This document shows positions 40,209 to 51,771 of a DNA stretch of 64,000 nt, one piece after another. Positions within the stretch are counted from its first letter, which is position 1, and every line of letters starts with the position of its first letter. The notes beneath the pieces were generated by a model. That model was not told the origin of the DNA and searched no databases. It saw only the letters and a list, made by a program, of their open reading frames with translations. Source of the DNA: Ampullaceana balthica. Its lineage: Eukaryota > Mollusca > Gastropoda > Lymnaeidae. The translations under genes were made by a program, and so were the position numbers. Location of the stretch: positions 186,705 through 250,704 of the forward strand of contig CALYLW010000336.1 in NCBI GenBank assembly GCA_944989445.1, read 5' to 3'.

Positions 40209-42506
40209 TTAGGGAGAAATGTCACATTTATAAATTTTCTCTCCAGTGTGTCGCTTTCTGTGAATAGTTAAGCTCGAAGCACAGGTAAAAGCTGAAGGAC
40301 AATATTCACATTTGAAAGGTTTCTCTCCTGAATGTGTTCTTTTGTGATAAGTTAAACCCCAAGAGGAGGTATATGCTGAGGGACAAATGTCACATTTGTA
40401 AGGTCTCTCTCCAGTGTGTAGTCTCTTGTGGACAGCTAAACCCGAAGGGTCAGCAAATGCAGAAGCACAATTGTCACATTTGTAAGGTTTCTCGCCTGTG
40501 TGCTGCAATCTTTTGTGATAAGTCAATTTTGTAGAGGTAGCAAATGCAGAGGAACAAATATCACATTTGTAAGGTTTCTCTCCTGTATGCCTTCTTTTGT
40601 GGACAAGTAAGTTGTTTGATAAAGTAAAAGTAGCAAAACAAATGTCACATTTATAGGGCTTTGTCTCCCCTGTGTGCTGTCTTTTGTGTACTGTTAAATT
40701 TGACTTATGGACAAATGCAGAAGGGCAAATATCACATTTGTAAGATCTCGCTTCGGTGTGCTTTTTTTTGTGAGAAGCTAATTGTGAAGAAGAGATAAAT
40801 GTACCAAGACATAAGTCACATTTGAAAGGTTTCTCTCCGGTATGATTTCTTTTGTGAATATTTAAACTTGAAAGGATAGAATATGCAGCAGAACAAGTGT
40901 CACATTTGTAAGGTTTCACTCCAGTATGCTTCCTTTTGTGAACTGCTAAATATGAACTGGAAGAATATGCAGAGGGACAAGAGTCACATTTGAAAGGTTT
41001 CTCTCCAGTGTGTTTTCTTTTGTGAACTTTTAAACTAGAAAGGATTGAATATGCAGCAGAACAAGTGTCACATTTGTAAGGTTTCTCCCCAGTATGCTTC
41101 CTTTTGTGGATTGCTAAAGTTGAAGATGAGGTAAATGCAGAGGGACAACTGTCACATTTGAAAGGTTTCTCTCCGGTATGTTTTCTTTTGTGAACCATAA
41201 AATTGGATGAGTTAGCGAATGAAGAATGACAGATGTTACATTTGTAAGGTTTTTCCTCTTTAAGCCCTCTTTTATCAGGAGGTAATCTTGATGAGTCTAC
41301 TAGATCAGTAGGAATAATGACACGTTTCTTTGAACTCTCTCCTAAGTGCATTCTTTTGTGATCCACTAAATGTGACATTTTGTTAAATGCAGAAGGGCAG
41401 ATGTCACATTTATAAGGTTTCTCTCCTGTGTGGTGTCTTTTATGATAATTTAAACTAACAGAGTCAGCAAATGCAGCACTACATCTATCACATTTAAAAG
41501 GTTTCTCTCCTGTGTGCTTTCGCATGTGAGTAACTAAACGTGAATTTTGGTAAAATGCAGAAGGGCAGATGTCACATTTATAAGGTTTCTCTCCTGTGTG
41601 GTGTCTTTTGTGATAAGTTAAACTAACAGAGTCAGCAAATGCAGCACTACATCTATCACATTTAAAAGGTTTCTCTCCTGTGTGCTTTCGCATGTGAATA
41701 ACTAAATGTGAATTTTGGTAAAATGCAGAAGGGCAGATGTCACATTTGAAAGTTTTTTGTCCAGCATGCTTTCTTATATGATATCTTAATTGTGATTTCT
41801 GTATAAATGCAGATTGGCAGATGTCACATTTGTAAGGCTTCTCTCCAGTATGATTTCTTTTGTGAACATTTAAACTTGAAGGGATAAAATATGCAGCAGA
41901 ACATAGGTCACATTTGTAAGGTTTCTCTCCAGTATGCTTCCTTTTGTGAACTGTTAAAGTTGAACTAGAATAAAATGCAGAGGGACAAGAATCACATTTG
42001 AAAGGTTTCACTCCAGAGTGTTTTCTTTTGTGAAGTTTTAAACTTGAAAGGATAGAATATTCAGCAGAACAAGTGTCACATTTGTAAGGTTTCTCTCCTG
42101 TGTGTTTTCTTTTGTGAATCAATAAACTGGAACGAGCAGTGTATGCAGCAGGACAAGTGTCACATTTAAATGGTTTATTTTCTGTATGCTTTCTTTTGGT
42201 GTTTTGGTTACTTGAACTGACAGCCGATGTAGCATTAGATGTTATCTCTCCTTCGAGTTCACCTTCTCCAATATTCTGAGGTGTTATTGATAATGAAACT
42301 TCTGAATTCGAGATTGGATCTGTCTTTAGTTTGACTTGACATTTGCCAAAACATCCATCTTCTATTACATGTGAAGAGTTATCATCAAACTTTATCTCTT
42401 TCTTCACTACTCTGCATGTTTCAGTAAATTGCTCATCCTTTAGAGCAACATTAGAATCACACTTACTTAAATTAGGATTAAATACACAATTATCATGATT
42501 TTCCAT
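40209..42506 (-). CDS. C2H2 zinc-finger protein, 22 fingers
   Basis: A single 765-codon reading frame. Residues 1-111 are an acidic/serine-rich N-terminus without a recognised KRAB, BTB or ZAD domain. From residue 112 there are 22 complete C2H2 fingers of 28 residues (fingers 17 and 19 have 29) joined by TGEKP-type linkers, as in DNA-binding transcription factors. A 28-residue interruption between fingers 10 and 11 (residues 392-419) is a finger that lost all four ligands. Fingers 6-7 and 8-9 are a recent 168-bp tandem duplication. The frame ends inside finger 23 (YKCDISP, stop). All fingers are on one exon, whose acceptor is at 42602-42603. The target is unknown. It could be a host gene of an expanded family. 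Confidence 0.93.
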   Translation of the reverse strand: MENHDNCVFNPNLSKCDSNVALKDEQFTETCRVVKKEIKFDDNSSHVIEDGCFGKCQVKLKTDPISNSEVSLSITPQNIGEGELEGEITSNATSAVSSSNQNTKRKHTENKPFKCDTCPAAYTARSSLLIHKRKHTGEKPYKCDTCSAEYSILSSLKLHKRKHSGVKPFKCDSCPSAFYSSSTLTVHKRKHTGEKPYKCDLCSAAYFIPSSLNVHKRNHTGEKPYKCDICQSAFIQKSQLRYHIRKHAGQKTFKCDICPSAFYQNSHLVIHMRKHTGEKPFKCDRCSAAFADSVSLTYHKRHHTGEKPYKCDICPSAFYQNSRLVTHMRKHTGEKPFKCDRCSAAFADSVSLNYHKRHHTGEKPYKCDICPSAFNKMSHLVDHKRMHLGESSKKRVIIPTDLVDSSRLPPDKRGLKEEKPYKCNICHSSFANSSNFMVHKRKHTGEKPFKCDSCPSAFTSSSTLAIHKRKHTGEKPYKCDTCSAAYSILSSLKVHKRKHTGEKPFKCDSCPSAYSSSSYLAVHKRKHTGVKPYKCDTCSAAYSILSSLNIHKRNHTGEKPFKCDLCLGTFISSSQLASHKKKHTEARSYKCDICPSAFVHKSNLTVHKRQHTGETKPYKCDICFATFTLSNNLLVHKRRHTGEKPYKCDICSSAFATSTKLTYHKRLQHTGEKPYKCDNCASAFADPSGLAVHKRLHTGERPYKCDICPSAYTSSWGLTYHKRTHSGEKPFKCEYCPSAFTCASSLTIHRKRHTGEKIYKCDISP

Positions 42507-42601
42507 AGTCTTGATTTAATGTAATACAAAGCAGCTAAGATTTGACTTTTTTCTGCCGAAGTGCTGTGACCTTAATGATGACTTATATCCATCATAGATA
42601 T
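42507..42601 (-). other. 5' untranslated part of the zinc-finger coding exon
   Basis: On the minus strand, TTGTGTTTCAG ends at 42602, and 95 bases follow before the ATG at 42506. There is no other ATG in frame upstream. The pyrimidine-rich acceptor indicates at least one upstream non-coding exon, which was not identified in 42.6-43.2 kb. Confidence 0.6.
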
Positions 42602-42611
42602 CTGAAACACA

Positions 42612-43160
42612 ATAATACATTTGATTGAAATTTTGAATTAGTAAAAGATTTACAAAAATTCTATAATAACATTATGTTTTAATTTTAAAAATCTCAAATT
42701 CATAAGTATGCATCAAGCCAGATACAGTGGCCAACTGAAATAATCGGCAGATATTTTTGTTTTGCACTGTGCTGTCTAAAAAAACACAGATTGCGACCTC
42801 CAATTTCAGTATTATAGCTTAAATATAGCCACTTTCTTTATTAATAGCCTAATATACTTCTAGGACATGCTCTGGTAATATATTAGTCTTTTTAATATAA
42901 GTTACACAACTCTTTTGTATGTTCCAAAACAATAAATGTTAGAAAATTCATCTGGAACTCTGGTTGCAGTATGTTGCGAATAAATATTGTTGACCTAAAA
43001 TTGCTTTTAAGGGCTTATTAAGCAAACTATACGTTTACTGAATGATAAATAAGTTGCTAACCAGATTTTATAAGGAGTTTTAATTTTAATGGAATCCAGT
43101 AAGTATGAAATTAAGCTCTTATGTGTTGATTTTTAAGGAATCCTAATATATAGATTAAGG
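42612..43160. other. No gene seen; probable intron of the zinc-finger gene
   Basis: AT-rich, no coding similarity or clear repeat. Confidence 0.4.
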
Positions 43161-43165
43161 TGGTC

Positions 43166-44431
43166 GGACACTTCGACCCCGGACGGTTCGAGCCTGCCAG
43201 TTCGACCACAGGACGTTTCGACCCCAGGACGTTTCAACCCCGCACGGTTCGACCACGGACAATTTGACCACAGGGACGTTGCAACCCCGGACGTTTGGAC
43301 CCCTTCGTATCTCCGCTGTATAATTTTTATATATTTTTTAAATATACTTTTTAAAATTTATTATTTTTAAATTTAATTTTTGGTATAAAAATTACTTAGC
43401 TTACCATTATTAATTTTATTATCCATTAAAAATTAAATACAGTTTGAAATCCTTATTTGTATATACACCGACAGCCAGTCAACATTCAACGCGAATTCAT
43501 GATTGTGATAAATGCGCCATTCCTCTGAGGTAGAAAATCCTTCCAAACCTATCCAACTCCACCCCCACCCCGTCTGATGTAATCACACAATTCAAAGGCA
43601 ATGTGGTCAGACAGTCCTTTCTAAAGGTGCCTACATTCTCTCTGCCCCCACCCCCCTCCCACACTCATTTTACCCTCGCCAGCACACAGCTAGCTGTTGT
43701 TGTTACTGAGTCTAGCCTTCGTAACATGGGATTATGAAACCCTCTGACAAAATGTCAACAACAATGAAGTAACGTTCAGTCACGTCATATGGGTTCAGCA
43801 GCTTCTTGAATGTTATTTTCTGCTAGGCGGCGGTATTAGCTATTGAAATTTATGAACTTTAAATTTAAATACTGACAACTTTGTACGTCTTATTAAAATC
43901 AGTATTTCTGCTAGGGAGGTATGTATACACGTGTTAAGGAACACAAAAAACAGAAGTGAATGCAAAGTGCGCGGCTTTATAATGGTTTCAGGGCCTGCAA
44001 TCAGCATGTTGACACCTTAAAATAAATAAAAATTTTAAAACATAATAAAAAGCAACTTTCATTTGTTTTTGTTATCACAGTGAAAATCTTTGAATGACTT
44101 AAATATATACATTTTTAAAACCCAATAATAAATTAGGCCATTTTTTAAGTGTTTTTGGTTTGCGATAGGAGTGGAGATACTGTTTTTTTTAATTTTAATG
44201 GATAATTTACCAAAAATTATATTTTTTAAAAATAATTTTTAAAATAACAACAAAGAATAAATAAAAACATTTCAAGGTGTAGAAACGAAGGGGTCGAAAC
44301 GTCCCGTGGTCGAACTGTCCGAGATTGAACCGACCGGGGTCGAAATGTCCTGGGGACAAAACGCCCTGTGGTCGAACTGGCAGGGTCGAACCGCCCGGGG
44401 TCGAATAGTCCGGGGTCGAATGTCCGTAATT
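43166..44431. mobile_element. Foldback-type element with modular long TIRs
   Basis: Both ends, about 150 bp each, are inverted to one another and are themselves strings of degenerate 15-17-bp modules of the form GGACGTTTCGACCCC. The outermost sequence is CGGACACTTCGACCCC at the left and GGGGTCGAATGTCCG at the right. The ends pair nearly module for module. The 1-kb middle is AT-rich, with no transposase. Long, internally repetitive inverted ends are typical of foldback elements. Confidence 0.75.
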
Positions 44432-46380
44432 CTAAATAAATACATTTTATACTTGATATAGCCCATATATATTATGTATATTATTTCCTTCTGTCCTAGT
44501 GGAAAATAGGCCTACGTTCAGATGCTAGTGCTTTCCTCACTGCCACTACTCTCGAATTGCTTGCCAAAATTGAAATGTTAAAACTATTTTTTTTAAAGAG
44601 ATTATAAAATTTTCATTCAAGGAAGAATTAATTGTGTTACATAGCAATACTCTACCATCTTTAACTCTTTATATACCCCTTCCATTTTTTTTTCTTCCAT
44701 CAAGGAACTCCACTTATTTCTTTTTTTTTATCACCAAGAATCATTTTAACAAATACATTTTTAAGTTAAATCCTAGAGTGTCTTGTATAGACAATCCATG
44801 TGTGGTGAAACAATATTATTTTTGCATGTTGGATTGGCTCTCATAGGTGAAATTTTGACACTAGATGAAAGATAAACATATTTACTTCAATTTATCAAAG
44901 TTTTATTCTATTACAAGCACTTCTTTGCAACCAAGAAAAAAATATTCGGAGTGATTATTCACACAGCTTTGTGAATATTGTCAAGTGTTATTCACACAGA
45001 GATGCATGGGCAATGGTGACCATTTAAACAATAAATAGATATAGTTTTAAAAAATCCTAATTTATTATAAGCATTTCTAGAGGAGTGTTAAGGCGGAGGA
45101 TAGTTGTATTAAAAATGTAGTTGCATTGTTGGATCAAATTCCAGCGACGTCGGTTAATTATTTATTTTTAAAATTTATTTCATTTTAGTTTTTTAAAAAC
45201 CACAATGAGAGTGCTGGCAGTTTGTATTACATATTCCATGAGCACTCAAGCAGGCTCAAAGTTCCGTGAAACATTTTATTATTTTTTCCCCATGCCTGTG
45301 TTATATGTTCTGTTACAGACTCTCCCTCTTATTCTATACAGTCTTACGTCTTTGTATGCTTTAATTAACTTTAATGGCTTTTAGAAGAAGAAGAATAAGC
45401 CAACTATGAATTAGTACAGAGTTCGGACCAACTATAGTAATATTCTTTTCATGATGAATGCAAGTTAATACAGGTACTTCATAATATATAGATTAAAAAA
45501 TTTAAGTTAAATGCACTGGAACAGTTAATAATAGTTTTATAGCAGCTAAATTCATGGCATTAATGATTAATTGTATGCAAGTCCGCTCATGTTCTTATTA
45601 AAATTGATAAAAACGTAACATTCAAGTCAATTAAAAGTTACTTTAAAATTAGATCTAAGTTATTTTTATACCCTTCACACCAACAGATGTCAATAGGCAA
45701 AGCTATATAAATAACAAGAACGACCCGCGGCGTATACCCGTGGCGAAGCATACGCCGCAGCTTTGCTCATTATAGATAGCGCAAAGAACTGTGGAGGGGA
45801 GAGAGAGTACGGACACAGAAAGCAGCACAAAGTTATGAAAAATAACGAGTTAACGTGGAGACATGTCCACTGAGGTTTTTGTTACCCACCCCCCACCCTT
45901 TATACTACCATCCCTTTAATATAAACTGTGATTGGCCGACCCTAGCGAGGGTTAGTCTTGTTTAGGGTAGTTAATTTCTTTTTTTTTGGCGGGGCGAAAC
46001 GGTTATCGATTATATAACTCCGATTTTAAAACCAATTATCGTTTTATAGCTGACTTCACAGAAATTGGGGGTGTACCGGATTTCGCCTATGGCTCCGGCA
46101 AATCCAGAATACAGCAGAAATTTCCTTCATAAATCTGGCCAAATTCGGATTGCCAGGTTTGCGATTTAATATATATTAATCATAGCTCCGGCAAATCTGG
46201 AATATGGCAATTTTTACAAATCCAGCTTTGGCTCCTGTCAGATTTCACTTCATAAATCCAGCCGAATCAAATTTGATTATCGGTTTGAAAATTTAAAACT
46301 GATTGTCGCTTTCAAATCTGATTATTGTTTAACAGCCTTAGTCATGTTGGAAAAAGGGGGCAAAGAACAGGCAGAACCAA
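44432..46380. other. No gene seen; degraded repeats
   Basis: No coding similarity. At 45722 ACCCGCGGCGTATACCCG is reminiscent of Helitron-like 5' ends, but no 3' hairpin/CTRR end was found. At 46070-46300 the motif CTCCGGCAAATC recurs three times in a degraded repeat of unknown class. Confidence 0.35.
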
Positions 46381-46402
46381 ATATTTTTTAAAAAATTTGT
46401 TC

Positions 46403-46475
46403 CCGCTGGAGTTTGATCCTAGGACTTTCCGCGTGCAAGGCGGACGTGATAACCACTACACTACGAATCATATGT
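46403..46475 (-). pseudogene. tRNA-like pseudogene or SINE head (Ala-like, TGC)
   Basis: The minus strand gives TAGTGTAGTGGTTATCACG (A box), an anticodon arm TCCGCCTTGCACGCGGA with a five-pair stem and TGC anticodon, and a T-arm-like CCTAGGATCAAACTCCAG. The acceptor stem does not pair and the T stem has a mismatch. A functional tRNA is therefore unlikely, and a tRNA-derived SINE head is the better reading. Confidence 0.6.
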
Positions 46476-46479
46476 TATT

Positions 46480-47478
46480 CTGTTGAGGAAAAACGCGACT
46501 CAACGGCAAGTGAATGCAAGAAGCTTTGTTGCCACCCCTCCCCCCCCCCTTTTTACTTTTCATCCCACCACGCTTCCCAACTGTGATTTTTCAACACCAG
46601 CGAGGATCATTCGTCATGCTCATTTGTAACACCAACTGGGTAGACATTTTCTACCGGGTACCAAATCCGAATAGTTAGATGTACTATATGCCGGATCCGG
46701 GTACGAATCCGAGTACTAGGGTTGTTAAACCAAAATCCGAATTAATTTTGGTTTTGAAAATGATTAGTGGTTGCTTTATTTCGCAAAACAATAACCGCCT
46801 TGTATTTAGCTTTCACGTTTTCTACCAATACAATTTAATTTCAGACATTCAATTTGGTTTATCAAATTATTATAGAACTGTATTTTTTATTGTTTACTTT
46901 ACCACCGTCTACAGTCTACACTCTTCATGCAATGATATTATGGTCAGAAGAATGGATTATTAATTTATTAAGATTTAAATCAATAAATTCATTTTATGTT
47001 ACTTGTAAATTTGGTTTCTCTTGTTAATATATTACTTACTTACTTTGTAACTGTCAGTTTCTGCTAATTTTAGTTAATATATTTACTTTAATTTGAATTT
47101 ATTTTTTTATTTTATTTGATAGTTTAAATTTTTGTTAATAAATATGGCGGCGTGGCGCTAGTCGCTAGAAGTAAACACGAAATTGTGTTAGAAAATTAGT
47201 TTATTAAATTTATATCTTTATAACTTCAAATTATTAATTTACATAATTATGTTACATTTGTTATATTTTTAATAATTTTTAAGTATACTAATCTTGATAT
47301 TTATCGAATACCAAAATTGTATTTTTAAAAGTATGTTTAGATATTTGGTTTGTTTGCGTGGGCACTATTTGCAGAGGCGAATAGCTCCGAAAAACCCGAT
47401 ATCCGGCCGGGGCGACTGTCCAGAGCGGTTTCCGGTTGGTCAATTCTCATTTGCACATGGTTGTTTAGGAGAAATATA
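46480..47478. other. No gene seen
   Basis: AT-rich with short simple runs. ORF 46679-46963 has no recognisable domain and begins in a repeat-like GGATCCGGGTACGAATCC stretch. A gene is not supported. Confidence 0.4.
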
Positions 47479-48589
47479 CAGTCGAAACCGCTTAAGTCGA
47501 CGGCGTTGGGGTATGAAAAATGGCGTCGACATAGCCGATGATCGAGTTAAAACGAAAACCAATATGGCGGCAAAATATTAACATGTGCTTGAAATTTCTT
47601 TATGTACATGATTAATTAGTTAGCGTTAATTAGTGATGGGATGATTAATCGGAATCGTATCGGAACCCTAATATTTCTTCACTCTTTCCTAAGGTTGTAA
47701 TGACCGTTCGTTTTTAAAGACCGTTTAAAATTTAAATATAACCATGGTTCCCACTCAGGAAAAGGGGAAAAAGTCGGGAATTCTTAAAAATAAATTCTCG
47801 GCCTTGAAAGTCGGGAAAGGTTATGACTAATCGGGAATTTATATATATATATACATATATATACACATGTATACATATTTATGCCGAAGTAAAGGACTTT
47901 GATTACGTCTCTATCATGTTTCGATTCCATTTAATGAAAAATAAGTTACCAGTTTTTAATTGTCTGCGCATGCGCTAAAAGGTCAAAGTGTACGCTTCGC
48001 CGTGTCACAGTCGCGTTTGCAGTCGTATCAGCGAATTTAAAATACAAATAAACAAATCAATATGGTTATTTTAAGTTTAATGCTTTTGACGTGCAGGATA
48101 TCTGTTACTTAACTATCAGAACGTTCTCGAATTTCCTCAGTCAATCAAACTTGTAATATAAATAAAACTATTGTGGCCTTGACCGTTGATCACAGCACAC
48201 TGTGGGCTGTGTGTACTGGGTTAGATCTCGGCCGGCAAATAAGTCTAAGCGATTTTTAAAAAAAATCATTCCTTATCAGAAATGAATTCACACACGCTAA
48301 ACAACACAATAGCCGGAAGTCTCGAAGAAAAACGAGATGTCAACACTGTTGTGAACTAAAAATGACAGAGTGCATTCCTAGGTCAACCGACGAAAATCGA
48401 GCTAAGCAAGTAAAGTTGCAAATTTGGCCCTCTTTTGTGCTCGAGTTACTAGGTTTAGGCGACTTAAAAAAATCGACCTAGCCGATGAAAAAATGCTAAG
48501 ACAAAGAGAGAATTTGGCGGTTCCAATAAAAAACGTCGACATAATAGGGTGGTCGAGCTAACCGAGCTCGAGGTAAGTGGGTTCGATTG
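47479..48589. mobile_element. Tc1/pogo-like TIR element flanked by TA
   Basis: It starts CAGTCGAAACCGCTTAAGTC at 47479 and ends AGGTAAGTGGGTTCGATTG at 48589. The ends are inverted copies with a few changes and are flanked by TA on each side. GTCGA and CGAGCTAA motifs recur inside. Near 47634-47840 other repeats (GGAATCGTATCGGAACCCTA, GAAAGTCGGGAAAGG) are embedded. The 1.1-kb length and lack of a transposase make it non-autonomous. ORF 47294-47581 overlaps its left end and is not accepted. Confidence 0.7.
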
Positions 48590-48891
48590 TATATATAGAT
48601 TAGCAGTAATAAGAAATTAGATAACTACATACCAGTTATTGAATATTTTTTCTCAAAAGTTTAACACAAAGAGAGGTAAAAACAATTTATTATTAAAACT
48701 ATTAGTAATATTTTTAATGCCCCCATTCTTCTGGGAAATTATTTTGATAGTCAGAATGAATAATGATGTTCATGTATAGGCTATATTATCTCTTAATGCC
48801 CCATAAGGTTTTTGGTAAACATTTTGCCTTAGTCCCATAAAGATTTCTCGTTGACTGCGATCGACTGGTTATGAAATTTAAAAAATTGCGA

Positions 48892-49551
48892 AAATGTATG
48901 TAATCCTGCAGATTTTACACATATATTATTTCACAGCGAAATTTAATTTTCTCGGGAGAACTTACATTTTTAATTTATTGAATGTATTATTATATGTTGT
49001 ATTTCAGCTATTACAGCGCTTATTTGTGAGTCTTTTTAATTTCTAAGGCAGTAAATAGTCTGATTGTGATGCAACCATTTTGTTTATTTATCACACTACT
49101 TCCCGGATTGTCCCAATAAGATGACAAATGGAAATTTCTCACTTACAAACAAACAAAATAAGAATCAACAATCTAGTAACGAAATAAAAAATGAAATTGT
49201 CTTTAAAATATTTATTTATCTTCTAAGAACATAAAAAAAGATGAATAATATACTTTTTTTAAAATATCTTCAGTCAGTAAATTTATTTTATCCTGGGTCG
49301 AGACAGGTAAAAAACCTCCGGCAAGCATTTCGCTACATAAACAAAATGGACGTATCGTGACCAGATTATGTATTATATAGAGCCGAAAAATGCCGTAGAA
49401 ATGAAAAACACTAACAAGTTAGCGCTGTAATACAACATATAATAATTTATAATGCATTTAATAAATTAAAAACGTAAGTTCTCATGACAAAATTAAATTT
49501 CGCTGTGAAATAATATACGTGTAAAATCTGCAGGATTACCAAAATGTATTT
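48892..49551. repeat. Inverted repeat, arms of about 130 bp
   Basis: The left arm (48892-49022, with ATCCTGCAGATTTTACAC and TTTCACAGCGAAATTTAATT) and the right arm (49423-49551) are inverted copies separated by about 400 bp of AT-rich sequence. The pair could fold into a long hairpin and is probably a MITE or foldback element. Confidence 0.8.
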
Positions 49552-49721
49552 ATATTATTATTGTCATACTGACTTCATCTTTTAGCATAAGAATGGTTAT
49601 TTTACGTTTCCAAAAGCGGAGTGGTTATCCCCAGAATTCTGCAAATAATTTTCAACATTATCCTGAGAAAGACGTTGAATGTTATCCCCAGAATTATGAG
49701 GCTATTCAGACCCAGGGTCCG

Positions 49722-50052
49722 CAGTGGCGTAGCTAGAACTTTAGCCGCCTGGTGCGGTTTCGAATGTGCCGCCCTTTTTAGGGAACGTTTATAAATGACG
49801 TCACACACCTGGCGAGGGGAGGGGAGTCATACACTTCTGACGATGTGTGACGAGGGGGGTGTGTTTGAAAAATGTGACGTCACGTCAAAACGCCCAACTG
49901 TAAATAAAATTTACACTTAAAAATTGATTACTTACATTTTATTTAATGACATCTACGTAAAACGTGTGTTACGATATTAGAGTGCAGCCTTGCACTAAAA
50001 ACATACTTAAATGACAAAAATATGATTTGAAACTTGCTTATTTTCAAATCAT
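49722..50052. mobile_element. hAT end fragment followed by a truncated GGGGCCGTCCAT-family MITE
   Basis: CAGTGGCGTAGCTAG at 49722 is a typical hAT terminus without a partner in the window. From about 49780 (GTTTATAAATGACGTCACAC) to 50052 the sequence matches the outer part of the 390-bp MITE in the copy-1 orientation, including GTGTTACGATATTAGAGTGC. The right end is lost. Confidence 0.7.
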
Positions 50053-50772
50053 TATTTGTGAATATTCAAGTTCGTAAGCAGCTGTGAATAAACTTTTGTG
50101 GTTCAATGAAATATTTGATACAATAATATTTGAAGATGGCGGCTTAAACGCACGTGACCACTGCGTAAAACTGGGTCACACAAGTCCTAATCATAGGGTT
50201 ACACAGTCAACACAGTTCAAGCCTAATACAGTGTACTACAGTACACACACTACCGAGAGCTGGTAGGTCATTACGTCAACAAGCATAACAAGCTAGACGA
50301 TTCCGGGAAATATTTGTAAACATAAACTTGAACTTGGGAAACTATGGACTATTAACAACAGTGTCAGTTGAATTATAAATCAAGGAACGGAATTTGCATT
50401 CATTCATTGTTTGAAAAGTGTGATAATTGCAATTTTGGATTAATTGAGTGAACTTAATTGTCTAAATACTACCCTAAAGTTCAAAAATTGGAAAATTTGA
50501 CTAAGTGACTTAATTTATCAAAAACTTTGGACCATCGGATGTGTTTTGTCAATCTGAGGGAGCGTATATATAAAGTATACTTAAGATCCCGTGTGAGGAT
50601 GCTTTGTTGCCTCATTTTGTTAAAAACGAATTAAATGGTTTAGATGTGTCACTTGTTTGGAATTAACATTTTGAAATCAAGATTTTTTCATTTGGAGGAT
50701 CTATACCTTAATAAATAAATACCTACATTCCTTACCGAATTGCTTGACTCATATTATTCCATAAAACTAAAC
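50053..50772. other. No gene seen; 5' flank of the Ty3/gypsy remnant
   Basis: This region would be expected to hold the 5' LTR and leader of the element that starts at 50773, but no match to the 3' LTR at 54049 was seen. A short exon-like ORF at 50084 has no support. Confidence 0.4.
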
Positions 50773-51760
50773 ATGGATTACTACAAAGAATTCACTGCCA
50801 TAGCAAAAGAATTTGGCTTAAGTGGAAAAGAATTGAAAGACTTTGTTGAAGAGAAAGTCAAAATTGCCAAAGAAGAAGAAAAGCTATGAATAGCTGAATA
50901 AAAAGAAAATCAAAGAATAGCTGAAGAAAAACAGAAGCTAAAACTAGCCAGAGAAGAAGAGATGCGAAAAATAGCCAAAGAAGAAGAGAGGCAAAGACTA
51001 ATAATTGAAAGAGAAGAAAGAGCTGCAAGATGAGAACTTGAACAACTTAAAAATGACAACTTAAAACTACAAATTGATTTAGAGAGCAGAGGCCACAATC
51101 CTGGTAATGACACAAATAGAAAGTCAGCACCGAAGGACACTATCAAGGTTAGAAAATATGATAGTCAGAAAGAAAAAATGGATGTTTATCTGGATTATTT
51201 TGAATCCATAATGGCCATGAAAGGTTATGATGAAGAAGATTGACCAGGACAATTGATGACTCAACTAACTGGAGAAGCATTTGAAGCTTACAACAGTATA
51301 GCCAAAGAAGAAAAAAAGCATATATAAAAATGTCAAAAAGACACTTCTATGTCCTATCGGAAAATCAGAAAATGATTATAGAAAAGAATTTCATGAAATG
51401 AGAATCAAGATGGACAAAGATCCACAGATCATAGTGCATGAAGCACAAGTTAAATTAACAAAATGGCTAGAATTTACAGCAATAGATACAAGCAATCCAA
51501 AAGCCATACTAGAAATGGTGTTAATTGACAAGTTCTTAGAAAATGCAACACCAGCTCTATTCACATATTTAACTGATAAGAAAGTTCGTACTCAAGCAGA
51601 GCTAACAAATGCATTACACACATTTAAAGACTCTCATCCAAATGTGGAAATGGATAAGTGACAAGATATCTTTGCAGCAATACAAATTAAAAACCAAGAA
51701 AAAAGACAAGGAATGAGAAACCAGAGTCTGCCAAACCAAGGCAACAGACAAACTATTTGC
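50773..51760 (+). pseudogene. Ty3/gypsy Gag (capsid) pseudogene
   Basis: The ATG at 50773 opens MDYYKEFTAIAKEFGLSG, a SAP-like start, then a Lys/Glu-rich coiled-coil stretch to about 51060. From about 51150 the capsid follows: MDVYLDYFESIMAMKGY, LMTQLTGEAFEAYNSI and, in another frame, RKEFHEMRIKMDKDPQ, KLTKWLEFTAI and FLENATPALFTYLTD. These are the conserved helices of gypsy Gag capsids. At least four in-frame stops (for example TGA near 50887 and 51241, and a TGA near 51659) and a frameshift near 51320 disable it. The frame continues through 51760, where a SINE interrupts it. Confidence 0.82.
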
Positions 51761-51771
51761 GGTACTGTAAC

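Noticed and set aside
45722..45770. Helitron 5' end (ACCCGCGGCGTATACCCG)
   Set aside because: No 3' hairpin with CTRR, no Rep/helicase relic and no second copy in the window.
46403..46475. Functional tRNA-Ala gene
   Set aside because: The acceptor stem does not pair and the T stem has a mismatch. It is better read as a pseudogene or SINE head.
47294..47581. 95-codon ORF as a gene
   Set aside because: It overlaps the left end of a TA-flanked TIR element, has no recognisable domain, and a second overlapping frame is also open.
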